Shown: one piece after another, positions 8,536-16,910 of the stretch
How positions within the stretch are numbered: position 1 is the stretch's first letter
Layout: each line of letters opens with the position of its first letter
Assembly (NCBI GenBank): GCA_033763895.1
Contig: JANRJQ010000004.1
Coordinates: 186,001 to 250,000, forward strand
Length of the DNA stretch: 64,000 nt
From: Chloroherpetonaceae bacterium
GTDB taxonomy: Bacteria > Bacteroidota > Chlorobiia > Chlorobiales > Thermochlorobacteraceae
Reading direction: 5' to 3'
Program-made: the position numbers and the translations under genes
The notes under the pieces: model-generated
Databases searched by the model: none
What the model was told of the DNA's origin: nothing
What the model saw: the letters and a program-made list of their open reading frames with translations, nothing else

Positions 8536-11500
8536 ATGGCAAAACCAGACTTCGTCCATCTTCATACACACACGCATTATTCCCTACTTTCAAGCCCCAT
8601 AATGCCTGCTGAGCTATTTCAGCAATGCCATAACCTTGGCATGCCAACCGTTGCCGTTACCGACCACGCGTCACTTTTTAACATGCCTCAACTTTTTGCA
8701 GAGTCAAAGAATAAGGAAAAGGGTTATGAGGTAAAACTGATTGTTGGGTCAGAAATTTATATGGCGCCGGAATCTCGTCACAAAAAAGATTCTCGTGATA
8801 CATTTCATCTTAACTTGTTGGTTAAGGATAACGATGGCTACCGAAATCTCTGTAAAATTCTTTCCGCATCCTCCCGCGAAGGCTTTTATTTTCGGCCTCG
8901 TGCCGACTTTGAATTGCTCGCGCTATACCATAAGGGGCTTATCGTTACAACCTCTTGTGAAAAAGGGGAACTCCCTCGCCTCGTATCAAAAGGCGATGAA
9001 ACCGGAGCAAGACAATTTATTTCCCGCTATAAAGACCTTTTTGGCGATGATTTCTATATCGAACTCGAATATCATAACACCGAGTCTGAAGCAAAAATCA
9101 ACCGAGAACTGATTCGTCTTTCTAAAGAATTTGGCGTCAAGCTGGTTGCCACCAACGATGTACATTATCTCACCCGTGCCGACTCTGAAAAACAGGAAAT
9201 CTTAATGTGCACCAAAGGGAAACATACGCTGAGCGACTCCAAGCGCATGCGTTTCCCAACCAATGAGTTTTATCTGAAATCTCCCGTAGAAATGGCGATG
9301 ATTTTTGATAATAGCCACAAGGAGCTTTCGAATACCCTTGAAGTCGCAGAAAAATGTACTTACGCGTTTAAGAAGGTTGAAATGGCAGAACTTCCTCATT
9401 TCAAAATCCCGGAAGCATTCAAAAATGATAAAGAATATCTCCGGCACCTTACTTATCAAGGTGCTGAAAAAATTTATGGAGATTTAGAGTCACTCGGAGA
9501 AAAAGGGAAAGTTATCAAAGCGCGAATAGAGCTTGAACTTGGTACCATCGATCGAATGAATTACGATTCATATTTTTTAATCGTCAGCGATCTTATCAAC
9601 GCCTCACGAAATGCAGGTTATCTTGTTGGCCCGGGCCGAGGTTCCGCTGCCGGAAGTATCGTTGCGTATTTGACAGGTATTACCCAAGTTGACCCCATTC
9701 AATACAAACTTCTTTTCGAGCGATTTCTCAACCCCGAACGTGTTTCAATGCCCGATATTGATATTGACTTTACGCCCGTTGGAAAACAAAAAGTCTTAGA
9801 TTATACCATTGAAAAGTATGGTGAAGAATGCGTTTCTAAAATCGTGGCAATTTCAACACTTGGTGCAAAAGCCGTAATAAAAGATGTTGCTCGTGCGCTT
9901 GAAATTCCTCTTGCCGAAGTGAATGCGATTACAAAACTCGTTCCCAACAAACCTGCTGGTGCTCCGCTTGCCGATTTTGTTAACGGCAAATACAAAAAGG
10001 ATGGCACCACTGAAATTGAACCGGTGAAAGAACTTCGTGAACTTCTCAAAAGCAATAATAACGCTGTTCGGCGGCTCATTCAGTATGCTTTGGAACTCGA
10101 AGGTCGCGCTAGAAATGCCTCTGTTCATGCTGCGGGCGTTGTCATTACCAATGGCCCGGTCGATAACTATGTTCCCCTTTACATTTCTGATAAAGTAGCT
10201 TCAGAAGAACGTCGCTTTGCCGACGAAGAGCCCGAAACCGAAAAAGATTCGGCAGACAAAGAAGCTCAAAAACCAAAAAATGAAAAGCAAGTCATCACGC
10301 AATTTGATAAAGACTGGATAGAAAAAGCGGGTCTTTTGAAAATTGATTACTTAGGACTTGAAACCCTTGCTGTCATTGACGAAACGCTCCGGTTGGTTGA
10401 AAAACGATACAAAATAAAAATCGATTTGCTTAAAATTCCAATTGATGACCGTCAAACATTTAAGATTTTTCAAGATGGAAAAATGGCAGGCATCTTTCAA
10501 TTTGAATCCCCCGGAATGCAAAGCTATATGATTCAACTTAAACCTACGAGTATAGAAGATATAATAGCAATGAGCGCATTATACCGACCCGGGCCAATGC
10601 AATTTATTCCTGATTATATCGATTGTAAACACGGTCGAAAACCAGTCAGTTACCCTCATCCGATGCTCGAACCGATTTTAGATTATACCTATGGAATTAT
10701 GGTGTATCAAGAGCAAATCATGCAAACGGCACAACTGATGGCAGGCTATTCACTTGGGGGCGCTGACCTGCTCCGCAGGGCAATGGGAAAAAAAGACAAA
10801 GAAACAATGAGTAAAGAGCGCGTAAAGTTTATTGAAGGCGCGTTCAAAACCAATCAGATACCTGAAGAAGATGCAACCAAAGTATTCGCAAATATGGAAA
10901 AGTTTGCCGAGTATGGGTTTAATCGCTCTCACTCTGCAGCTTATGGTTTATTAGCTTATCAAACCGCCTATCTCAAAGCTTATTATCCGCATGAATTCGT
11001 TTGTGCAATCCTTAACTCCGAAGCAGCCGATAAAGACCGCGTGAAACATCTTTCGGATGAAGCAAAGTCGATGGGCATTAAGTTTCTTCCCCCCTCAATC
11101 AATCAAAGCGACACCCTATTCTCGGTCGAGGATTTGCCAAAAAAAGAAAAAGCCATTCGGGTTGGATTTAATGCCATTAAACATGTGGGCGGTGCCGCAA
11201 AGGAAATTGTACAAGCGCGAAAACGGAAAAAAGATTCATTTCAAACCCTATTCGATTTTTGCGCCTCGGTTGACTTACGCTCAGTCAATAAAAAAGCGAT
11301 TGAAAGCCTTATTTACTCCGGTACAATGGATGAGTTTGGTTTGAATCGCGCAACCCTTATTGCCAATAAAGATAAAGCGGTTGAATTTGGTCAAAAGGTT
11401 AATCGGCGAGTTACCTTAGGGCAAGAAGAATTTTTCGACTCGGCAAGCCTTTCTCATAGTGGCGGCTATACACCCGAAATGATAACACTCCCTGAAATGC

Positions 11501-12150
11501 CCGATTCAGAAAAGCTAAAATTAGAAAAAGAACTCGTTGGTTTTTATCTCTCACAACACCCTTTAGACCCATTCAAGCGCGACTATGATGCCTTCTCAAC
11601 GCTCAAACTTAACGCCACAGGCTTCGAACAAAAACAACTTTATCGTGTCATTGGAATGATTACCGAAACCAAAAAACATCTTGACCGCAAAGGAAACACA
11701 ATGCTGTTTGGTACCATTGAAGATTTCTACGGCAAGGCCGATTTCACCGTCTTTTCAAAAGTCTACGATAAATTTGAGCGAGAATTGCAAAAGGACGCCC
11801 CAGTGGTATTGCTTGCAGAAGCCGAGCAACAAGAAAATTCAATCAAACTTCTTGTCAGTGAAGTGATTCCCTTGCGAAAAGCCAGAGAAATTTATCCACA
11901 CCGTGTCATCATTCGGATAGATGCCGAGGATTCGGATTCGATAACCAAAGCTAAAGCAATAAAATCAATTTGTGATAAATACAAAGGGGAAACACAGCTC
12001 GATTTTGAACTTCTTTTTAACCATCAAGGCCTTCCGAAAGAAATGAGACTCTTTGCCCGACGCGCTTTAATCGACCCAGATAACCTCGCATTGAACGAAT
12101 TCGCATCAGTGCTCGGCGAAGACGCTGTTCGTATTGCCTACTCGGAATAA
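8536..12150 (+). CDS. dnaE: DNA polymerase III alpha subunit
   Basis: A 1204-residue replicative polymerase. The ATG at 8536 is preferred over an in-frame TTG at 8530. The N-terminal PHP domain begins VHLHTHTHYSLLSS and keeps TDHASLFN. The catalytic palm carries PGRGSAAGSIVAYL and the acidic PDIDIDFTPVG. The fingers and helix-hairpin-helix regions follow (YGFNRSHSAAYGLLAYQTAYLKA is the characteristic family stretch). An OB fold near residue 1040 (YRVIGMITETKKHLDRKG) precedes the C-terminal tau-binding region. The length is normal for DnaE1. A charged insertion with EEPETEKDSADKEAQKPK lies near residue 570. The gene stands alone between long intergenic regions. It synthesises the leading and lagging strands as part of the replisome. 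Confidence 0.97.
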   Translation: MAKPDFVHLHTHTHYSLLSSPIMPAELFQQCHNLGMPTVAVTDHASLFNMPQLFAESKNKEKGYEVKLIVGSEIYMAPESRHKKDSRDTFHLNLLVKDNDGYRNLCKILSASSREGFYFRPRADFELLALYHKGLIVTTSCEKGELPRLVSKGDETGARQFISRYKDLFGDDFYIELEYHNTESEAKINRELIRLSKEFGVKLVATNDVHYLTRADSEKQEILMCTKGKHTLSDSKRMRFPTNEFYLKSPVEMAMIFDNSHKELSNTLEVAEKCTYAFKKVEMAELPHFKIPEAFKNDKEYLRHLTYQGAEKIYGDLESLGEKGKVIKARIELELGTIDRMNYDSYFLIVSDLINASRNAGYLVGPGRGSAAGSIVAYLTGITQVDPIQYKLLFERFLNPERVSMPDIDIDFTPVGKQKVLDYTIEKYGEECVSKIVAISTLGAKAVIKDVARALEIPLAEVNAITKLVPNKPAGAPLADFVNGKYKKDGTTEIEPVKELRELLKSNNNAVRRLIQYALELEGRARNASVHAAGVVITNGPVDNYVPLYISDKVASEERRFADEEPETEKDSADKEAQKPKNEKQVITQFDKDWIEKAGLLKIDYLGLETLAVIDETLRLVEKRYKIKIDLLKIPIDDRQTFKIFQDGKMAGIFQFESPGMQSYMIQLKPTSIEDIIAMSALYRPGPMQFIPDYIDCKHGRKPVSYPHPMLEPILDYTYGIMVYQEQIMQTAQLMAGYSLGGADLLRRAMGKKDKETMSKERVKFIEGAFKTNQIPEEDATKVFANMEKFAEYGFNRSHSAAYGLLAYQTAYLKAYYPHEFVCAILNSEAADKDRVKHLSDEAKSMGIKFLPPSINQSDTLFSVEDLPKKEKAIRVGFNAIKHVGGAAKEIVQARKRKKDSFQTLFDFCASVDLRSVNKKAIESLIYSGTMDEFGLNRATLIANKDKAVEFGQKVNRRVTLGQEEFFDSASLSHSGGYTPEMITLPEMPDSEKLKLEKELVGFYLSQHPLDPFKRDYDAFSTLKLNATGFEQKQLYRVIGMITETKKHLDRKGNTMLFGTIEDFYGKADFTVFSKVYDKFERELQKDAPVVLLAEAEQQENSIKLLVSEVIPLRKAREIYPHRVIIRIDAEDSDSITKAKAIKSICDKYKGETQLDFELLFNHQGLPKEMRLFARRALIDPDNLALNEFASVLGEDAVRIAYSE

Positions 12151-12383
12151 TTTCTCACGACTCTTACCCGTTTCTGAAAAAAATAATATCTGATTAAATC
12201 GGCAAATTCGGCCGTGCATTTATTCAATTTGGGGTGTTTTTATCTCATTGGAACACCCTGAAACTGTAAATTGAGTTTGATAAAAAATGGGTTCTGAAAT
12301 AAGCAGCAGTTCTCGCTTTTAGTCACTTTGCTCTTTCTTAGACTATTGCAGTAAAGTCACCTTTTTTATCGGGTGATTGATCA

Positions 12384-12406
12384 TGTGCAAAGAAGTATGA
12401 TGCACA
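12384..12406. promoter_or_regulatory. Inverted repeat TGTGCA-N11-TGCACA, candidate operator
   Basis: Perfect 6-base arms are separated by 11 bases, immediately upstream of the candidate -35 at 12420. The spacing of the arm centres (17 bases) is about what a dimeric helix-turn-helix regulator would need. No regulator gene is adjacent. A third half-like TGCAT lies inside the promoter spacer. Functional assignment is inference. Confidence 0.35.
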
Positions 12407-12419
12407 CATTATGATTTAA

Positions 12420-12447
12420 TTGATATACTTTTTTCAGTGCATAATTT
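12420..12447 (+). promoter_or_regulatory. Candidate sigma-70-like promoter
   Basis: TTGATA at 12420-12425 and TAATTT at 12442-12447 are separated by 16 bases. They lie 22 bases upstream of the start codon of the next gene, which has a good ribosome site (AAAGGGAG). The sequence is AT-rich overall, so a chance match is possible. Confidence 0.35.
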
Positions 12448-12469
12448 TTCATTTTAAAGGGAGATCACT

Positions 12470-13318
12470 ATGGCAGAGATCAAATCAACTGGCGCAGACG
12501 CAATCCGCGTTCTACCAACCGTTTTAGCATATCATTTCACATTGCCTCATACAATCGAATTCCTACCGGAAGTGTCGGAATCATTGGGCATGCAAGTTGA
12601 AATTAAAGATACAGGCAAAAATGCCTTCGAGCATTTTGGCGATTATATCAAAGGCGATTTGAAATATGAGCACATCGAAAACGATGAACATCGCAGAATG
12701 AATGATTGGCTTTCCACTTGGGTTCTTTTGAGCACAAGCTGGCCTTACATTCCCATTCTTGGGATTTATCGTGGCTTCAAATTAGGATCAGATTTTGTCA
12801 AGAATGGGGATGAGTCACAAAAATGGATGGCCGGTATTACATCATTGTTTCTGACTGCTCCCATTAATGTCTTTATGGGCATGTATGACGCATTTAACTT
12901 TACTTCCGCAAGATTAAGAGCCACAGGTACCGATAAAGCCTTTATGACTGCTTATGAAAATATTCCAAAAGTATTAGGCGCAGGGCTTTCAGAAGAAGAA
13001 AAGAAATATCCGGTTAATGCTTTTGTTGATGGCTCTACAAAAGCAGTTACCCAAGTCATGATGACACCGATGATGCCGTTAATGGCAACTTACCGTGTTA
13101 CCAATCTGATCGGAGACTTAACTCACAAAGACCGCCTTATGCAATTTGTCACAATGCTCTTTGGAGCACCGGTTCTGACAGTATTGGGTATGCCTTATTT
13201 TGCACTTGTTCAATCTGGGGATGTTGCCCGTAAAGTCGCCGCAGAATCGAATTTGTCAAATTGGCTTTCCAAATTCTTTGGCGATGCTGCAAACTCATTC
13301 AACGCGATGCGCAAATAA
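12470..13318 (+). CDS. Unrecognised 282-residue hydrophobic protein with four internal repeats
   Basis: I do not recognise this family. AAAGGGAG 7 bases before the ATG makes a strong start. After a polar N-terminal part (residues 1-80) there are four hydrophobic stretches, each with a Pro in the first half, a Tyr or Pro-Tyr about nine residues later and an acidic or Gly-Ser/Asp end: about 89-108 (WPYIPILGIYRGFKLGSD), 129-148 (APINVFMGMYDAF), 199-217 (TPMMPLMATYRVTNLIGD) and 233-251 (APVLTVLGMPYFALVQSGD). The pattern suggests an internally repeated membrane or membrane-peripheral fold. There is no signal peptide, cofactor motif or catalytic motif. It is monocistronic, between a candidate promoter with dyads and a strong terminator, which implies independently regulated and possibly high expression. 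Confidence 0.75.
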   Translation: MAEIKSTGADAIRVLPTVLAYHFTLPHTIEFLPEVSESLGMQVEIKDTGKNAFEHFGDYIKGDLKYEHIENDEHRRMNDWLSTWVLLSTSWPYIPILGIYRGFKLGSDFVKNGDESQKWMAGITSLFLTAPINVFMGMYDAFNFTSARLRATGTDKAFMTAYENIPKVLGAGLSEEEKKYPVNAFVDGSTKAVTQVMMTPMMPLMATYRVTNLIGDLTHKDRLMQFVTMLFGAPVLTVLGMPYFALVQSGDVARKVAAESNLSNWLSKFFGDAANSFNAMRK

Positions 13319-13357
13319 CCAATAACCTATAGGTTTGACAGATTTTTGCCACCATTG

Positions 13358-13387
13358 AAAAAGCCCCGTTTGAATTGGGGCTTTTTT
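13358..13387. terminator. Bidirectional intrinsic terminator
   Basis: AAAAAGCCCC (13358-13367) pairs with GGGGCTTTTT (13377-13386) around a 9-base loop. The T-run exists on both strands. It separates the convergent genes ending at 13318 (+) and 13443 (-). Confidence 0.9.
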
Positions 13388-13442
13388 ATCTAACACCACT
13401 AAGTTCATATTTTCTAAAATCTCTCTTAACCAATCAGGTCGT

Positions 13443-13886
13443 CTAACGAAATAATGCCTTTATACTTCCCCAAGTTTTTCGAATCGAGGAAGTTTGAAAA
13501 GATATACTCACTTCTCTTTCTTCAATCGTGCCATTCTTCATCGTAATTCGAAGCTGATAAATAATTCTTTTTTGAGATTGAATGACTTGCGGCTCGTTCT
13601 TTACCAATTGAAAAACCTGTGCAACTTCCAAATCCACCACTTCATAAAGCTGACCTGAACCTCTTGGAAAAACAGTTTGAACGGGTTGAAATGAAACAGA
13701 CTCTGCGTTTCGTCTCAATAATTCATAGCGAACTACCGATTCCTCATTTTCAGATAACCAACGGACATAAACTTTGTCTGAAGCGGGGATAGCAATAAAC
13801 TGAGAAATAGATGCACTAGTCACAAATAACCAAATAGGCAACAAGGCGAAGAAAGCCTTTTCACTATACTTCTTTAATTTTTGCAT
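13443..13886 (-). CDS. Small secreted or membrane-anchored protein, fibronectin III-like
   Basis: The ATG at 13886 is chosen because TTGGAG lies 7 bases upstream and the resulting 147-residue protein begins with a signal peptide or anchor (MQKLKKYSEKAFFALLPIWL then a hydrophobic stretch). A TTG start 16 codons further upstream would bury that signal. The remaining 115 residues form alternating strands: KVYVRWLSENEESVVRYELLRR resembles the first half of a fibronectin type III domain, and YQLRITMKNGTIEEREVSISF the last strands. It follows valS by 85 bases on the same strand. Function unknown; the domain suggests an adhesion or assembly role outside the cytoplasm. Confidence 0.65.
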   Translation of the reverse strand: MQKLKKYSEKAFFALLPIWLFVTSASISQFIAIPASDKVYVRWLSENEESVVRYELLRRNAESVSFQPVQTVFPRGSGQLYEVVDLEVAQVFQLVKNEPQVIQSQKRIIYQLRITMKNGTIEEREVSISFQTSSIRKTWGSIKALFR

Positions 13887-13971
13887 AAACTCCAAGTATT
13901 TGGGTTTCTTGAAGTTAACCTTTCTTTGACCCAATCCAAACCTTAAAACAAAACCTTAACATCAGCTATTT

Positions 13972-16842
13972 TTATGCAAGGCTGGCTAAATTCTCTTGAA
14001 GTTTTATCATTGTTTCTTTTGCATCACTTAGTTTCTTTTGCTCGGTCTCGATTATTTCTTTCGGTGCGCGTTCGACAAATCCCGCGTTGCTTAATTTCGT
14101 TTCAATTTGACGAATGTAACCTTCTGTCTTGTGAATCTCTTTTTCCAAACGAGCCTTTTCCTTTTCAAAATCCAAAATGCCTTCAAGTTTGATATGAATA
14201 TCGCAACCCATTACAACTGAGCTTGCACTTGCTTTGGGTTTGAGAAGGGAATTGCCAATTTCAAGCGAGACTTTTGCCAGTTTCATAATCAATGGGCCAA
14301 TATGGGTAAGTCTTTTTAGTCCTTTTTCATCGTGAGTGTTAATCAATACGTTTGCTTCAAGCGAAGGTGGTACACCTAACACCGCTCGTGTGCTACGAAT
14401 GTTGCTCACAATCGCTTTCAAAAATTCCATTTCCTCCTCAGTTTCAGGCTCAATAAGATTTGGATTGGCATGAAATACAACGGCCTGATTGAGATACTCA
14501 TCCTTCTCTCTTTTTACCAAGCCTTGCCAAATTTCTTCAGAAATGAACGGCATAACGGGATGAAGCGCACGGAGAAGTGCATCAAATACAAACATTGCCT
14601 TAGAAATCGCTCGTTTTTTTTCGGCTTCATCCTTTGCAGAATAGAGGTTAACCTTTAACATTTCGAGATACCAATCACAATAATCTCTCCAAATGAAATC
14701 ATAGAGTGATTTTACCAATTCATTGACTCGAAGTTGCTCAACCGATAAATGGTAGGATTTAAGCATTGAATTTAGTGTAGAAAATATCCAACGCTCAGGC
14801 AAGTTTTCAGGAACCACGTTTTCGAGAGTCAGCGCTTTATACTCCATCTCAAATGCTTCTAGTGGATTGTATATCTCAGCCTTGTTCATTTGTAAAAAGC
14901 GCGCAGCATTCCAAATTTTTGTACAAAAATTTCTTCCCTGTTCTACTTGAGGCATATCTTTTGTCTGAAGATTGACCTCAATTCTTACATCCTGACCAAG
15001 TGGGGCTAGATACATCACGGTAAAGCGGAGTGCATCTGTGCCATATTTTTCCATCACCATTAAGGGGTCGGGAGAATTCCCGATTGATTTTGAAAGCTTT
15101 CTCCCTTGCTGATCGCGAATAATGCTAGTGAAATAAACATTTTCAAAGGGGATACATCGCCGCAAAAATGATTGGAAGTTTTCATCATTTTCATTTCTGT
15201 GATGAGCGTTCTCCGTAAGGAAATAAGCTTTTCGTTCTTCTTCAGTTGCACGAAAATAAAGCCCGGCGATTATCATTCTTGCCACCCAAAAAAAGATGAT
15301 ATCCGGTGCGGTAACTAAAGTTGAAGTTGGATAAAAGGCCTTAAAGTCGTCATTATCATCTCCCGGTTTTTCCCAACCAAGGGTTGTTAATGGCCAAAGC
15401 CAAGAAGAGAACCAAGTATCAAGCACATCGTCTTCTTGTCTCACTTGCTCAATGGTCAAATTTGGTTGCTTTGCTTTTAATTGATGAAAGGCTTCTTCTT
15501 TGGTGCCAGCAACAGCCAATGACCCATCAGGTGAATAAAATGCAGGGATTCGATGACCCCACCAGAGTTGACGCGAGATACACCAATCTTGAACATTTTC
15601 CATCCAATATTTATAGGTGTTTTTCCAACGCTCAGGGTAAAACTTAACGATTCCGGTTTCAACGGCAGCAAGGGCTGGATTTGAAAGTGGTTTCATTGTT
15701 ACAAACCACTGTTCGGAGAGAAATGGCTCAACAACAACACCCGCTCTTTCTGAATACCCGACATTATGCTCGTAATCTTCAACTTTAATCAAATACCCGG
15801 CTTGCTCCAAGTCGGCGAGAATCTTTTTTCTTGCTTCAAATCGATCTAATCCCGAGTAAGGTTCAAACCCATTTACCACTTTTGCATGCTTATCAATTGC
15901 AATAATCACCGGTAGCTGGTGTCTCAAGCCCACTTGATAATCATTTGGATCATGAGCGGGAGTAATCTTTAATGCACCAGTACCAAAATCTATCTCGACA
16001 TAATCATCTGCAATTATCGGAATCCGGCGTTTGGTTATGGGTTCTATGACAAACTTGCCAAGAAATTTTTGATATCGTTCATCATTTGGGTTAACGGCAA
16101 CAGCCACATCGCCAAGCATTGTTTCGGGTCTAACGGTCGCAACGGGTATAAATGCGCCATCTTGTGAGTCGTCGATGAAATATCGAACAAATGCCAAAGG
16201 GTCTCTTTGGGTACGCATTTCCACCTCTTCATCAGAGAGTGCGGTTTGGGAAACCGGACACCAATTGATAATCCGCTTTCCTTTGTAAATCAACCCATCT
16301 TGATAAAGCCTGATAAATGCATTTTGAACTGCTCGATTGGCGCGATCGTCCATCGTAAAAAGATTTCGTCGCCAGTCCGCTGAATCGCCAAGTTTTGCAA
16401 GCTGCTTCAGAATCAAATTCCCATATTCTTCTCTCCAAGCCCAAACCTTTTCGATAAACTTTTCTCGGCCTAAGTCGTATCGGGTCAGTTTTTCTTTTCT
16501 CAACTGCTTTTCAACCACCGTTTGAGTTGCGATTCCGGCGTGGTCGGTGCCCGGAAGCCAAAGAGATTCTTTTCCCATCATTCGGTGATAGCGAATAAAA
16601 ATGTCTTGAATCGTATGATTTAAGACATGCCCAATCGTAAGGCTGCCGGTTACATTTGGAGGAGGCATTAATACAGTAAAAGATTCCCTATCACCTTTCG
16701 TTACCGTTTCACTATTGGCAGTATGTATCCCTGTTTCTTTGAAAAAATCGATTCCCCATCTTAACTCAACGGCTTCAGGTGAATAATTTTTCTCTAAAGA
16801 AGATCCTTGATTTTGAAAGTCTTTTGACATAAGAATTTTCAT
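13972..16842 (-). CDS. valS: Valyl-tRNA synthetase
   Basis: A 956-residue class Ia synthetase that charges tRNA-Val. The HIGH motif is in PPNVTGSLTIGHVLNH near residue 58-73 (TIGH form). The KMSKS loop is GRKLSKSIGNSPDP. ENVQDWCISRQLWWGHRIP is the signature after the editing domain, and the editing domain contains TVRPETMLGD. The C-terminal coiled-coil arm that grips tRNA is present (residues about 885-955, rich in Glu and Lys). Two ATGs are possible, 16842 or four codons later at 16830; neither has a clear ribosome site. A terminator sits just upstream, so the gene has its own promoter in the short gap. Confidence 0.97.
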   Translation of the reverse strand: MKILMSKDFQNQGSSLEKNYSPEAVELRWGIDFFKETGIHTANSETVTKGDRESFTVLMPPPNVTGSLTIGHVLNHTIQDIFIRYHRMMGKESLWLPGTDHAGIATQTVVEKQLRKEKLTRYDLGREKFIEKVWAWREEYGNLILKQLAKLGDSADWRRNLFTMDDRANRAVQNAFIRLYQDGLIYKGKRIINWCPVSQTALSDEEVEMRTQRDPLAFVRYFIDDSQDGAFIPVATVRPETMLGDVAVAVNPNDERYQKFLGKFVIEPITKRRIPIIADDYVEIDFGTGALKITPAHDPNDYQVGLRHQLPVIIAIDKHAKVVNGFEPYSGLDRFEARKKILADLEQAGYLIKVEDYEHNVGYSERAGVVVEPFLSEQWFVTMKPLSNPALAAVETGIVKFYPERWKNTYKYWMENVQDWCISRQLWWGHRIPAFYSPDGSLAVAGTKEEAFHQLKAKQPNLTIEQVRQEDDVLDTWFSSWLWPLTTLGWEKPGDDNDDFKAFYPTSTLVTAPDIIFFWVARMIIAGLYFRATEEERKAYFLTENAHHRNENDENFQSFLRRCIPFENVYFTSIIRDQQGRKLSKSIGNSPDPLMVMEKYGTDALRFTVMYLAPLGQDVRIEVNLQTKDMPQVEQGRNFCTKIWNAARFLQMNKAEIYNPLEAFEMEYKALTLENVVPENLPERWIFSTLNSMLKSYHLSVEQLRVNELVKSLYDFIWRDYCDWYLEMLKVNLYSAKDEAEKKRAISKAMFVFDALLRALHPVMPFISEEIWQGLVKREKDEYLNQAVVFHANPNLIEPETEEEMEFLKAIVSNIRSTRAVLGVPPSLEANVLINTHDEKGLKRLTHIGPLIMKLAKVSLEIGNSLLKPKASASSVVMGCDIHIKLEGILDFEKEKARLEKEIHKTEGYIRQIETKLSNAGFVERAPKEIIETEQKKLSDAKETMIKLQENLASLA

Positions 16843-16856
16843 TAAACTTTAATTGA

Positions 16857-16882
16857 TAAAAAAAACAGCGCATAAATGCGCT
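16857..16882 (-). terminator. Intrinsic terminator for the chemoreceptor gene
   Basis: CAGCGCAT (16865-16872) pairs with ATGCGCTG (16875-16882). On the - strand the stem is followed by an eight-base T-run. It lies between the stop of the chemoreceptor gene and the start of valS. A shorter T-run also follows on +. Confidence 0.85.
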
Positions 16883-16910
16883 GCTTTTTAACGATCCGAT
16901 TAATCTTGTT

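Larger units (their letters stand above)
12151..12469. other. 319-base intergenic region with inverted repeats
   Basis: No gene is seen. After dnaE, GGGTGTT (12232-12238) can pair with AACACCC (12252-12258), a possible weak terminator without a T-run. Nearer the next gene are two dyads: TCACC near 12357 with GGTGA near 12372, and TGTGCA (12384-12389) with TGCACA (12401-12406). These lie just upstream of the candidate promoter and could be regulator sites. Confidence 0.5.

Noticed and set aside
12470-13318. Assignment of the repeat protein as a photosynthetic antenna or reaction-centre protein
   Set aside because: No chlorophyll-binding pattern or neighbouring photosynthesis gene; the possible Chloroherpeton-like origin alone is not evidence.
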